Part shown: positions 31,641 to 40,801 of the stretch, piece after piece
Layout of the letters: each line of letters begins with the position of its first letter
How positions within the stretch are numbered: the stretch's first letter is position 1
Assembly (NCBI GenBank): GCA_964562985.1
Contig: CAZLWE010000025.1
Location: 1 to 43,066 of the forward strand
Length of the DNA: 43,066 nucleotides
DNA from: SHLQ01 sp964562985
GTDB taxonomy: Bacteria > Actinomycetota > Acidimicrobiia > Acidimicrobiales > SHLQ01
Direction of reading: 5' to 3'
The notes under the pieces: generated by a model
What the model saw: the letters and a program-made list of their open reading frames with translations, nothing else
The model's database searches: none
Told to the model about the DNA's origin: nothing
Program-made: the position numbers and the translations under genes

Positions 31641-33050
31641 TTAGCCGTGTAGTCCTCGGCCGGTCATGGCCAGGACAGTCTCGCCGTAGAGCTCGCTCAT
31701 TGTCGGATGTGGCTGAATGAAGGCAGCGATGTCGTCAACAGTTGCCTCCCAGTTGATGGCCAGGTAACCCTGTCCCAGTTGTTCGGTGACCCACGGGCCA
31801 ACCATGTGCACGCCGAGCACGCGGCCAGCCCGACCGTCAGGGGTCTTCTCAGCAATGACTTTCACCAGACCCTCGGTCTCGCCGACGATCATGGCGCGGC
31901 CGTTGCCGGTGAACTTGTGTGTCGAGGTCACGACGTCGTAACCCGCCTCCTTGGCGGATTCTTCGGTGTGTCCTGCGAACGCAACTTCGGGGTGGCAGTA
32001 AATGCACCACGGCACGTTGAGGTAGTCGACGGGTTGTGGGTCTTCACCAAGAATGTCGCGGATGGCCACCATGCCTTCGGCAAAGCCGATGTGGGCGAGT
32101 TGCGCGGTCGGGATGAGATCGCCGATAGCCCAAACACCGCTGACTCCTGTTCGACAATTTTCGTCGACCGTGACGAAACCTCGTTCATCGACCGCAATGC
32201 CGACGGCCTCCAGACCGAGTAGGTCGGCAAAGGGGCGGCGACCGATCGACAACACGATCATGTCGACGTCGATCGTCTCATCGTCACCGAAGGTGACCTG
32301 CTTGGCACCACCGACGTCTGCGTGGCCCTTGACCATCACACCGGTGCGGATGTCGACGCCTCGCTTCTTCAGCGAGCGCTCGACCACACGGGCGGCGTCG
32401 GGGTCGACACCAGGAATGATCTTCGGCATGGCCTCGAGCACCGTCACTGCGGTTCCAAGGTCAGCCATCATCGAGGCGAACTCGATGCCGATCGCTCCGC
32501 CACCGATCACGGCGGCACGCTTAGGAAGTTCGGTGATCGAAAGCAGTTCGTCGGAGGTCACGATGGTCGACCCGTCGACCTCGAAGCCGGGAATCGTGCG
32601 TGGAACCGAACCTGCTGCGAGAACCAGCTTGTCGCCGGAGATCTGCACGGTTCCAGACTCGCCACCGGAAACGCTGACGACCTTTTGATCACCGACCGAG
32701 AAGACCGACCCAATGCCGTCGAATACGGTCACTTTGCGATGCTTGAGCAAGCCGGTGAGACCGTTGACGAGATTGTCGATAACACCTTGTTTGCGCACCT
32801 GTGTGACCGAGAAGTCGATCGTCGGCGCCGAGGCGTTGACACCAAAGTCCGCCGCGTGTTGCACGGTTCGATAGACCGTCGCCGTCTCAAGAAGCTCCTT
32901 GGCCGGGATACACCCGACGTGCAGACAGGTGCCACCAAGCTTCGACTTCTCGACCAAGGCGATGTTGAGCCCTGCAGCGGCGCCGTAGAGGGCGGCTGCG
33001 TATCCGGCGGGACCGCCACCGACTACAACAACGTCGAAGTGGTTAGACAT
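31641..33050 (-). CDS. lpdA: Dihydrolipoyl dehydrogenase (E3)
   Basis: 469 residues from ATG 33050, with AGGAG nine bases upstream; the longer upstream frame to 33275 is not real. It is an FAD-dependent pyridine nucleotide-disulfide oxidoreductase. Residues 9-15 form the GGGPAGY dinucleotide-binding loop, the redox-active pair is C42/C47 in GGTCLHVGCIPAK, a second Rossmann motif is VIGGGAIGIEFASM, and the C-terminal dimerisation region carries HPTMSE with the catalytic His-Glu. It reoxidises the dihydrolipoyl groups on E2 and passes electrons to NAD. Its place ahead of E2 and LipB-LipA suggests one operon. Confidence 0.95.
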   Translation of the reverse strand: MSNHFDVVVVGGGPAGYAAALYGAAAGLNIALVEKSKLGGTCLHVGCIPAKELLETATVYRTVQHAADFGVNASAPTIDFSVTQVRKQGVIDNLVNGLTGLLKHRKVTVFDGIGSVFSVGDQKVVSVSGGESGTVQISGDKLVLAAGSVPRTIPGFEVDGSTIVTSDELLSITELPKRAAVIGGGAIGIEFASMMADLGTAVTVLEAMPKIIPGVDPDAARVVERSLKKRGVDIRTGVMVKGHADVGGAKQVTFGDDETIDVDMIVLSIGRRPFADLLGLEAVGIAVDERGFVTVDENCRTGVSGVWAIGDLIPTAQLAHIGFAEGMVAIRDILGEDPQPVDYLNVPWCIYCHPEVAFAGHTEESAKEAGYDVVTSTHKFTGNGRAMIVGETEGLVKVIAEKTPDGRAGRVLGVHMVGPWVTEQLGQGYLAINWEATVDDIAAFIQPHPTMSELYGETVLAMTGRGLHG

Positions 33051-33082
33051 CTGTGTTTCTCCTGAGGTTTGACGGTTTGACT

Positions 33083-33184
33083 TTACCCAGCTTGCTGACT
33101 CGCGAGGACCAGTTGCAGGGCAAATGCGACAAGAATCACCACACCGAGGAGCAGGCTCACGAGGATCAGCTTTCGCGTGCTCAT
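33083..33184 (-). CDS. Small single-helix membrane peptide
   Basis: A 33-residue reading frame starts with Met-Ser-Thr-Arg-Lys, followed by about 22 hydrophobic residues and a short polar tail (SQQAG). GGAG lies eight bases before the ATG. The frame ends 32 bases before the lpdA start on the same strand and probably begins the operon transcript. It could be a translated membrane microprotein or a leader peptide. Its shortness means chance cannot be ruled out, but start, site and composition agree. Confidence 0.45.
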   Translation of the reverse strand: MSTRKLILVSLLLGVVILVAFALQLVLASQQAG

Positions 33185-33379
33185 CGAGAACGCTCCCGGT
33201 CGAGTTTGGCAGCAGAAACCTTCCGTTGCCCGCACCAACGGTAGTTGTTGCCCCAGAACACTCCATCAGTGGCAAGCACTTCGCAAGGACTTTCTCGCCA
33301 CCCCCATGGCCGGATCGAGAACATCGATCTCAACGTGCCAGACTGGAGCGGTCACTATACGTGATAACAATGCCTGACA

Positions 33380-35032
33380 ATGAGTGAACCAGCCACCGAT
33401 ACGCCATTCCCCGACCGGTTAGCGCCACTCTCCGACGGAGCGGTCGGTGCGGTGGTCGCCTTGTTGCGTGTCGTCGAACTCTACGACCCCGCAGTCGCCC
33501 ACCGAGCGGCACTCCGAGCGATCGTGGCCGACCTCCTCGCCGAGCGCCTGGACACCGCAATCGACTCAACGATCTTCATCGCAACGGCGGCCCTCGCCGA
33601 CGTCGATTTGACCATCACTCGTCCACCTGATCCCGAGGCCTCTTCCGAGCCCACGAGAGGACTGCTCGCGAAGACGGCCATCGAAGGACTCCCTGGTCTG
33701 ACCGAGGTGTCGGTGGCCGTCGCTGCCCAACATGCGTGGTGGGATGGCAACGGAACGCCGCGCGGACTCTCCGGCGAACACATCCCACTTCCCGCCCGGG
33801 TCCAGCTCGCTACCGATGCATTGATCGCAAACCCCGCATCGGGATTTCTGCCGAGCTGGGAGCACGGTCGCCAACGGGTGGCCACCGCCGCAGGCTCGGC
33901 ACTCGACCCCATGATCGCGGAGCTCATCGGCGATCTGCCGCTCGGTCGCATCGAGTCACCACCGATCCCCTCCTCGATGGTCGCCGACTTGCTCGATCGC
34001 ATTCCGAACCGCGCACCCGCGCCTGCGAACGCTCCGCAGAACGAAGCATCCACGATCACCAACGCCATCGCTTCGGCAGGCGATACGAGTGACGTCCTCG
34101 CCCTGTTCGCACAAACCGCCCAAACCGCCGTGGATGCATCCCTTGTCGTAGTGAGGGCCAGCAACGGAGCAGGATTCGAACCGGTGGCACAAGCCATGGT
34201 GAGCAGGAATGGCGAGATCACGGCATCCCAACCGCACACCCTCGACTTTGCGATGGAGTCTGAGTTACGCGCTGGCGTAGCCCTCGAGGTGGCCTCGCGC
34301 GGCGATGACCATGTGGATACTCTCCTGGCCCCGATATTCGCCGGAGACCAGTGTTGGGGAGTCTTGATCGCGAGTCGCGACCATCAAGAACCACCTTTCA
34401 GCGCATCGGACCTCAGTGTGCTGCGCCACATCGCTTCCGAAACCGGTCCGGCGCTGGCGAGCACCAGCCATTGGGCGCAGATGCAGCGAATGGCCCTGTG
34501 CGACCAACTGACCGGCCTAGCGAATCGCCATGAGCTCTACCGAGTTTTGGAAACCATCTTCGAACGTCCAGCCGTCGATCGACTCGATACCGCCTTGATC
34601 ATGTGCGATGTGGATGGACTAAAGGTCGTGAACGACACACTCGGCCACCAAGAAGGCGATCGCCTCCTTATGGACGCGGCCCAGGCGCTGCGAGGAGCCG
34701 TCCGTGATTCGGAACGGACGCTCGTGTGCCGGATCGGCGGAGACGAGTTCTGTATGGTCATCGACGGCGGAGCCCTGCTCACGGCATATGAGATCTCCGA
34801 CACGATCGAACGGCTCTTTGCTCGTTCGGGGGGCAGCGATCAGGTCAGGTCGATCTCGTGTGGAATCGCCTTTGCGAGCGAGGACATCGCGAGCAGAAGC
34901 GCCCTGCTACGAGCAGCCGACGAGAATCAGTATCAGACCAAACGTGCCCGCAAGGCTCGTCGCGCGGAACTCGCCGATCCGGTCGAGACCACCGAACGAA
35001 AAGCCCTCGACCGTCGTACTATCCGGGACTAA
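33380..35032 (+). CDS. Diguanylate cyclase: degenerate HD-GYP, GAF, GGDEF
   Basis: A 550-residue soluble protein. Residues 20-150 resemble an HD-GYP phosphodiesterase domain that has lost its site: His41 is kept, the HD pair is replaced by Ala-Asp near 73-74, and the HHExWDGxGYP motif has become QHAWWDGNGTP (117-127), although the following RGLSGEHIPLPAR is well conserved. Residues 222-365 fit a GAF sensor. Residues 370-530 form a GGDEF domain with GGDEF at 453-457, DVDGLKVVND and DQLTGLANRH, all consistent with active synthesis of cyclic di-GMP from two GTP. No RxxD inhibitory site is seen five residues upstream. The dead HD-GYP may sense nucleotides or bind partners. Confidence 0.9.
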   Translation: MSEPATDTPFPDRLAPLSDGAVGAVVALLRVVELYDPAVAHRAALRAIVADLLAERLDTAIDSTIFIATAALADVDLTITRPPDPEASSEPTRGLLAKTAIEGLPGLTEVSVAVAAQHAWWDGNGTPRGLSGEHIPLPARVQLATDALIANPASGFLPSWEHGRQRVATAAGSALDPMIAELIGDLPLGRIESPPIPSSMVADLLDRIPNRAPAPANAPQNEASTITNAIASAGDTSDVLALFAQTAQTAVDASLVVVRASNGAGFEPVAQAMVSRNGEITASQPHTLDFAMESELRAGVALEVASRGDDHVDTLLAPIFAGDQCWGVLIASRDHQEPPFSASDLSVLRHIASETGPALASTSHWAQMQRMALCDQLTGLANRHELYRVLETIFERPAVDRLDTALIMCDVDGLKVVNDTLGHQEGDRLLMDAAQALRGAVRDSERTLVCRIGGDEFCMVIDGGALLTAYEISDTIERLFARSGGSDQVRSISCGIAFASEDIASRSALLRAADENQYQTKRARKARRAELADPVETTERKALDRRTIRD

Positions 35033-35054
35033 GCAGCAGCCTCCCGCCTGGTCG

Positions 35055-36296
35055 CTACGCCGACGCAGCGCCGAAGCGCTCCTCCAGCACGGCAAGGTGT
35101 TCTGGTTGGCCACCATGGATGAGTGCATAGCACGGCACCTGGTCGGCTATTGCCAGGAGCACCGACGCACCCGCAGCCCCGACGGGACCGAAGTCGAACG
35201 AGTTCTCCAACAGAGCATCGAGGGCCTCGTGGCGGCTCAGGCGTTCAAAGCTGACCGATGTCTCTCGCCGGTACTCGGGAAACACAAAGGCGACAGGCCG
35301 TCCAGCGGTCCCGAGCCGCCCGGGTCCGATTCGACTCGGGTCGACGTGCCACGTCGACCAGTCCTGCTGGCGGGGAGTCGCCAGTTCGGGGAACAGCGCC
35401 TTGGCGCCAGGGTCGACACATACCGACTTGGGAAACGGCGCCACCTTCCCGTTCTCTACGTCAACCGCTAACGCTTCATCGGTCAGATATCCATGACCCC
35501 GCTGCATGAGCTGGGTTACCAAGGTGGACTTGCCGGCGTTCGATCGGCCGGGGAAGACCACGACACCATCGGGGAACTCGATCGCTCCCGCGTGCCATCC
35601 CACCGAGTGTCGCAAGGCATCGATCGATGCGGAGTTGACCTCTGCAAGCACAACTTCACGAACCCTGGCTATCGAGGCGGCCGATGCCACTCGATCACCG
35701 TTACGGCTGACGATCCATCGAGGGAGCGGTCCATCGCTCCCACCATCTCGGTCGACGCGCAGAGTCACGATGGAGCGAGGTTCGTCCATTCGCAGGTCCA
35801 CACAACGAGCGAGTGGCTCAAGTACCGCTTTCAAGTCGTCGAACAGTGCACGCACTGCGGGTTCATTGCTGATCTCGGGCGGTCCCTCGACCACGAGCGT
35901 CGACTCCATAGTTCTAAGGGGACCGATCGAATCGATGGCCCAGGAGTCGGCCCCACCGTCACGAAGCGGAACTCCGAGGTTGCCTGGAGTGTTCTCAAGC
36001 TCGCCACGAGCGACGAGTGCACCAAAGCGCGGGAGCACCTTCTGTACGTCTGCATGCACGGTGGCCCGGTCGACGTCGAATCGCCCCGCGACCTCGTCGA
36101 CGAGGCGATCGAACGTCTTGCCGTCGCCGATGGCGTCCCACACCGCAGCGGCGGAGTCGTTCAGAAAATGCACCTGGCGACCTGTGGCGCTCAACAGGGT
36201 GAAGGTGCCGTCCAACGTACGACCCGCCACATCCGAGCACCGCCTGACGGTGTCGTGGGCGGTCCGACCGGGGAGGATGTTCACCGGAGAGACCAT
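35055..36296 (-). CDS. PqqD-like plus HprK-like kinase fusion
   Basis: A 413-residue protein. Residues 35-100 fit PqqD-type peptide-recognition domains: LNDSAAAVWDAI, then KTFDRLVDEVAGRFDVDRATVHADVQKVL. From about 230 a P-loop domain follows with Walker A PGRSNAGKST (249-258), then GHGYLTDEALAVDVENGKVAPFP, the pattern of HPr-kinase-like proteins found in RiPP and exopolysaccharide loci. The middle (110-225) is unassigned. PqqD domains usually guide a modifying enzyme to a peptide, and HprK-like kinases phosphorylate Ser/Thr or a peptide end. Its start overlaps the end of the polymerase gene by 16 bases. No peptide precursor gene is visible nearby, so the substrate may be another EPS protein. 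Confidence 0.82.
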   Translation of the reverse strand: MVSPVNILPGRTAHDTVRRCSDVAGRTLDGTFTLLSATGRQVHFLNDSAAAVWDAIGDGKTFDRLVDEVAGRFDVDRATVHADVQKVLPRFGALVARGELENTPGNLGVPLRDGGADSWAIDSIGPLRTMESTLVVEGPPEISNEPAVRALFDDLKAVLEPLARCVDLRMDEPRSIVTLRVDRDGGSDGPLPRWIVSRNGDRVASAASIARVREVVLAEVNSASIDALRHSVGWHAGAIEFPDGVVVFPGRSNAGKSTLVTQLMQRGHGYLTDEALAVDVENGKVAPFPKSVCVDPGAKALFPELATPRQQDWSTWHVDPSRIGPGRLGTAGRPVAFVFPEYRRETSVSFERLSRHEALDALLENSFDFGPVGAAGASVLLAIADQVPCYALIHGGQPEHLAVLEERFGAASA

Positions 36297-37702
36297 CGTT
36301 TGCCTCGACTCTCCACGGCGATACCGAACGCCACGAGCAGAAGGACGAATGGGACGATTTGGGCCCGCTGTCGACTCAGAATGCCGAAGTTACCGATGGC
36401 CGAGAACAAGAAGATAAACACCGCGGTGTAGGCCACCGCAAAGAGCGTCTGGCCACGCTGCAAGACTCCTCCGACATGCACGATCAACCCCGGGAGCGCA
36501 CGGAACAACAGAATCGCGAGTCCGATGCCCTCAACTGCGCTCACGAGCGCCAGGCTGCTGGCGGTTTCCCACGGAAATGGACGGAACAACACCGTTACGA
36601 AGGCCCACGGATAGTCTCTGACCCTTTCGACTCGAGCGGCGACGAACTGTGCGTTGTCCTGCGACGTTCGGTCTTCGGTGAAGTCGAGCGCCGCGTTGAG
36701 ATCCGCGATCCCATCCAGGCTCTCCAAACCGAACAATGGCGCTGCCGCACTCGCGGCCCACATCGATCCGACCACGACGACGACCAGCACCGCGAGGTGC
36801 GACAAGAGCCGACCGCGAGTGTGTGCGCGCCGAGCGAATAGACCGAGGAGCATGCTGAGCAAGATCATCATCGCCACGTGCGGGCGCACCATGCCGATCG
36901 CAAACACGCCAAACACCACGTAAGGAACGCCGCGCCAGGAACGGTCATAGAGCTGTGAAGCACCGAATACCAGTAGCCCGGTTCCGAGCAGTACCGGACT
37001 CTCCTTTCCGATCGACGATGGCCAAAAGGCAAGGGTCGGCGAGAACATCATCAACAGGGCAAAAAGTCGGAACTGATTTTCGGTGAGTGTCCGTCGCACA
37101 CCGAGCATGAAGGCGACCTGTCCCACTATGGCGAACCCCACGAAGACGATGAATGTCGCCAGGTAGTTCGAGCCGGTGAAGACGTTCACGATGCCCGACA
37201 GGTATCGAACCGAGCCAGTACCGGGGATGCTTCGCCCGGTATCAACGCCAAAGTTCAACTGCTGGAGGGCCTCGGCAATCTGTATACCCGTTGCTTGGTA
37301 CACGGGGGCATCAGCCCCACCCATCAAACGAGGTATCGCCGCAAGTAATCGCAGGCCGAACCCGGCAAACACGACGGCGCCAAGCCATTCACCATGAGGA
37401 CGGCTAACCCATCGACGGATAGCAAAGAACCCCACCATTCCAGCGGCGGGCACCACAAACAATCCCGCCAACGTGTCTTCGCGCTCTGTCAACCCGAGGA
37501 ATCCAAAACCGATGGCCGAGCCAAGGACACCGAGCAGCCCGAGTGTCAACAGCAACGACTGCCATCCGACAGAGCCTTGTGGTGAGGGCGCCGGCGGTGG
37601 ATGAGCGTCGGGGACGATCGATAGTCCCGAACCGATCGCATGCCTGGCGGCCCGGCGCTCGCTCGGCCGAGGGATAGCGCGTTGGCGATTGGGGGAGGTC
37701 AC
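36281..37702 (-). CDS. Wzy/O-antigen polymerase-like membrane protein
   Basis: A 473-residue polytopic protein with about 10-12 hydrophobic helices. The first 45 residues are cytoplasmic and basic. A large loop between helices (SIPGTGSVRYLSGIV) and a second soluble loop (ADLNAALDFTEDRTSQDNAQFVAARVERVRDYPWAFVTVLFRPFPWE) are typical positions for the periplasmic/extracellular catalytic loops of polysaccharide polymerases. Sequence motifs of Wzy are poorly conserved, so the call rests on topology and on neighbours: it overlaps the BY-kinase gene by 4 bases and lies beside EPS glycosyltransferases. Ligase or flippase are alternatives. Confidence 0.72.
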   Translation of the reverse strand: MTSPNRQRAIPRPSERRAARHAIGSGLSIVPDAHPPPAPSPQGSVGWQSLLLTLGLLGVLGSAIGFGFLGLTEREDTLAGLFVVPAAGMVGFFAIRRWVSRPHGEWLGAVVFAGFGLRLLAAIPRLMGGADAPVYQATGIQIAEALQQLNFGVDTGRSIPGTGSVRYLSGIVNVFTGSNYLATFIVFVGFAIVGQVAFMLGVRRTLTENQFRLFALLMMFSPTLAFWPSSIGKESPVLLGTGLLVFGASQLYDRSWRGVPYVVFGVFAIGMVRPHVAMMILLSMLLGLFARRAHTRGRLLSHLAVLVVVVVGSMWAASAAAPLFGLESLDGIADLNAALDFTEDRTSQDNAQFVAARVERVRDYPWAFVTVLFRPFPWETASSLALVSAVEGIGLAILLFRALPGLIVHVGGVLQRGQTLFAVAYTAVFIFLFSAIGNFGILSRQRAQIVPFVLLLVAFGIAVESRGKRWSLR

Positions 37703-39561
37703 GACGAGGTCGCGACGGAGTCTTCTATGTCCTCGTCGACGAGATCGATGTCGGCCTTACGACGTTTCCCGAACCACTTGGCGTCTGGTGAGGACGAGTC
37801 GTGCTCGTCGTAGTACCCGCCGTAGTAGTAGTAATAGTCGGTCGAGTTGCGAGCATCGACATCGGTGATGACCACCCCGAGAACGTGAGACCGTCGTCGT
37901 TCGAGGATCTCTGACGCTCGATCGGCAGCTTGCATCGTAGTCTTGCCAGCACGAGCGACGAGGATGACGTCGTCGACCAGGTCGAGGAGATCGACGGCAT
38001 CGTTGGTCGCCAACAACGGCGCCGTATCGATGATGATGAGGTCGTAGCGGGCCATTGCTTTCTTGATCACCGAACGCTGCGCAGCAATCACTTCGGCGGG
38101 CAAGGCCTCTTCGCTGCTGACCACATTCGAAATCAACTCCACGGCGGGAATCGGTGTTTCCGTGAGGCTCTTGGGGTCGTAATCGGCACCCGTAACAACG
38201 TGCAGTCGTGGACGGCGGAAATCGCAGTTGATCAACAGGATCGAGTCACCGGCTTCGGACAGCATCGCGCCGAGGTTTGCGACGGTGGTCGTCTTTCCTT
38301 CCGCCGGGCCAGGCGAAGTGACGAGCACAACTTGCCCGCGAGCTTCGCGTGCTCGGCGTGCGTATCCGACGGTCGACGCGAGAGCTCGGTACTGTTCAGC
38401 GAATCGACTGCGGGGGTGTTCGCGGGCGTAAACCTCGTCGGCCCTCTTCGCGGAACGAACCAAAGATGGCACCTCCGCGATCACGGGGAGGTCGAGGAGT
38501 TCTTCAACCTGGCGCTTGGAGCGGACACGGTTGTCAACTCGATTCAGTACCAGGACGATCATAAGACCAGCCATCAGACCCAGGAGAGATCCCAAGGCCA
38601 CACGCGGGATGGTCCCGGTCGGGATTCGTTCACTCACCACTCCGAGGGCACCAAGATTACTGCCCGATTCGGGGTCATCGCGGAAGAGGACTTCGATGTT
38701 TTGACCAGCGGTCGCTCGATCAACAAGCTCGTTGAAACGAGCTTCACTGATGACCGAACTCGTGCCGGAGGCTGACTGGAGCGTCTCGATCGGCACGATA
38801 GGAACCCCATCAGATCGGGTCTCGAGCAACGTTGCGTTCGCGATGATCCGAGCGGACTCGAACTGTTGCAGGTCCTGCTGGAGTCGCTGAATCGTCAGTT
38901 CGTCCTCGAGCGTCCGGGCGGTTTCTAGGGCCCGCTGTGTCACGACGATGTTCGCCTCGGCGTCGACCAAACGACCCTCAACGCTTGAGATGGCCTCATC
39001 GAAGAATGTCTGAGCTTCCGCGTTCAGGAATCCCAGAAACTCTTCGGCGTAGAGATCAGCGAGGAGTTCGGCCTCTGCGGGTGTCTCTGCGATCGCAACA
39101 AGATCGAGGCTCTCACTATCGGAACGGATGAGCACGCGGATCTGGGTGCTGGCGTCGGTGAAATCAAGGCCTGAACCAGCAGCTACGGCCTCCGGCACCT
39201 CACCGATCGTGATGCGCTTGGCCAAGGCGTTGAGGTTCCGGACGCCCAGGATGACCTGGGTATCGGGCACATTGCCGTCGAGTACCAAGACGTGGCGAGC
39301 TTGATAGTGGTCGACGGCGATAGGCGTCGTATCGGACTCGACCGCGACCACAGCCGATGCCCAACCAAGAAGTCCGCCGACGATCGCTAGAACAGCGAGT
39401 AATCGCCACCGTCGGAGCACCGCGCGAACGGGCGCGAGAGGGTCCTCAGGACGAGCGAAACGGGGGTCTCGAGGCGCGAAGACATCGTCGGAGTTCACAG
39501 GCACGAGAGCGCCGGGTGACGGCGGGTCGATTCGCTCGACCCCACTGATTGATTCAGCCAT
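37699..39561 (-). CDS. Polysaccharide co-polymerase with tyrosine kinase domain (Wzc-like)
   Basis: 620 residues from ATG 39561 (GAGG upstream); the longer upstream frame is not supported. Two membrane helices (about 52-74 and 320-340) flank a Wzz-type external domain with coiled-coil stretches. The cytoplasmic BY-kinase has Walker A SPGPAEGKTTT at 416-426, Walker A' ILLINCDFRRP at 441-451, Walker B LIIIDTAP at 508-515 and a Tyr-rich tail (DYYYYYGGYYDE, about 575-586) for autophosphorylation. It controls chain length and export of the polysaccharide made by the neighbouring genes. Fusion of both halves is the proteobacterial Wzc style; actinobacteria also have such fusions. Confidence 0.93.
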   Translation of the reverse strand: MAESISGVERIDPPSPGALVPVNSDDVFAPRDPRFARPEDPLAPVRAVLRRWRLLAVLAIVGGLLGWASAVVAVESDTTPIAVDHYQARHVLVLDGNVPDTQVILGVRNLNALAKRITIGEVPEAVAAGSGLDFTDASTQIRVLIRSDSESLDLVAIAETPAEAELLADLYAEEFLGFLNAEAQTFFDEAISSVEGRLVDAEANIVVTQRALETARTLEDELTIQRLQQDLQQFESARIIANATLLETRSDGVPIVPIETLQSASGTSSVISEARFNELVDRATAGQNIEVLFRDDPESGSNLGALGVVSERIPTGTIPRVALGSLLGLMAGLMIVLVLNRVDNRVRSKRQVEELLDLPVIAEVPSLVRSAKRADEVYAREHPRSRFAEQYRALASTVGYARRAREARGQVVLVTSPGPAEGKTTTVANLGAMLSEAGDSILLINCDFRRPRLHVVTGADYDPKSLTETPIPAVELISNVVSSEEALPAEVIAAQRSVIKKAMARYDLIIIDTAPLLATNDAVDLLDLVDDVILVARAGKTTMQAADRASEILERRRSHVLGVVITDVDARNSTDYYYYYGGYYDEHDSSSPDAKWFGKRRKADIDLVDEDIEDSVATSS

Positions 39562-39709
39562 TGATCCTCTGGCGTGCGTTACCGACCGATTCGGCTTCCA
39601 CACGCTCATGGCACAATCGGCAGGACTGTGTGATTCGTGAGCCGAATGGACGACTTCGGTGGGCCATTTGCCCCAAAATGGGTACGTGTTCGACAAACCC
39701 AACTCGCCG

Positions 39710-40801
39710 ATGCGAGTACTCCACCTGGTCAAGGGCCTTGGACCAGGCGGCGCGGAACGCCTGATCCTCAATCAACTTGCGACGAGCACATCGGATATCG
39801 ACTACTCCGTGGCGTATGCGATTCCCGAAAAGGATCACCTCGTCAGAGCAATCACCGACACCGGTGCCGAGGTGACCCGTCTCGACTGGTCGAGCCTGCC
39901 GATGTCGCTTACCAAGGCGATTCGGGCGCATCGTCCGCACGTCGTGCATGCACATTCGCCGCTCATGGCCGTAACCGCCCGGTTGACGACGCTGCTCCCC
40001 ATGCATTCGTTTGCGATGGTGACCACCGAACACAATCGGTGGCCTCGCCACCATCGCTACACGCGAGCGGCGAATCGCCTGACAGCGCGGCTCGACGATC
40101 GCCGCATCGCCGTGTCCGCAGATGTCCGCAATTCAATGACCCCAGACGTCGCAGCATCGACCGAGGTGATCGATCACGGTATTCCGCTCGATGAAGTCGC
40201 CCGGAAGCAAGCCCAGCGACTGGAGCGACGGATCGAACTCGTGCGTCCGGAACACCGAGACCTGATCATCATTGGAATCGTCGCTAACTTCCGTCCGGAA
40301 AAGGGCTACGACACCTTCCTCTCCGCTGCCAGGCACGCGTTGGACCACTCCCCCGATGTTGCCTTCATCGTCGTTGGACAAGGTGCGGGCGAACCGGAGT
40401 TCCGGAAGGCTGCCGCTGATCTCGATCGTCTGTATGTCTTGGGATATCGACCGGACGCTCAGGAGGTCATGTCCGCCTTCGACGTGTTCACCCTCAGCTC
40501 ACGCCATGAGGGCAAGCCAGTCTCGCTCATGGAAGCCTTTGCGCTAGGAATTCCAGCGGTTGCGACTCGCGCCGGGGGTATCCCGGAAGTCGTGGTGGAT
40601 GGCGAGAACGGACTGCTCGTCGACGTTGACGATCACCGAGCACTCGCCGAGGCCTGGCTTCGGGTCGCTGACGATCAGGCGCTTCGGGAAAGGTTGGCCG
40701 CAGGTTCTCGCAAATCGAGCTCTAGATTCGATGCGTCGGTCGCCACAGAAATAATCGAGTCGGTGTACCGCTCCGTGGCCTCACCGACCAGCGATCGGTA
40801 A
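39710..40801 (+). CDS. GT4 glycosyltransferase
   Basis: I chose ATG 39710 because the family pattern RVLHLVKGLGPGGAERLILNQLA begins there; the frame is open further upstream. It encodes 363 residues in a GT-B fold. The GPGGAER loop binds the acceptor or donor phosphate, and the C-terminal half has IIGIVANFRPEKGYDTFLSA, VFTLSSRHEGKPVSLMEAFALGIPAVATRAGGIPEVV with the E-x7-E donor site. It probably adds a hexose or similar sugar to the lipid-linked EPS unit at the cytoplasmic face. It is divergent from the Wzc-like gene. Its last 127 bases overlap the convergent next gene. Confidence 0.9.
   Translation: MRVLHLVKGLGPGGAERLILNQLATSTSDIDYSVAYAIPEKDHLVRAITDTGAEVTRLDWSSLPMSLTKAIRAHRPHVVHAHSPLMAVTARLTTLLPMHSFAMVTTEHNRWPRHHRYTRAANRLTARLDDRRIAVSADVRNSMTPDVAASTEVIDHGIPLDEVARKQAQRLERRIELVRPEHRDLIIIGIVANFRPEKGYDTFLSAARHALDHSPDVAFIVVGQGAGEPEFRKAAADLDRLYVLGYRPDAQEVMSAFDVFTLSSRHEGKPVSLMEAFALGIPAVATRAGGIPEVVVDGENGLLVDVDDHRALAEAWLRVADDQALRERLAAGSRKSSSRFDASVATEIIESVYRSVASPTSDR

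Noticed and set aside
30489..31652. A 387-residue Ala-rich plus-strand frame
   Set aside because: It is the mirror image of the Ala/Pro linkers and lipoyl domains of the E2 gene and has no ribosome site.
33051..33275. N-terminal extension of lpdA to 33275
   Set aside because: The FAD-binding motif begins right after the ATG at 33050, which has an AGGAG site; the extension has no homology and overlaps the small peptide frame.
39562..39771. N-terminal extension of the Wzc-like gene to 39771
   Set aside because: The added stretch lies in the divergent promoter region and looks non-coding; ATG 39561 has a GAGG site.
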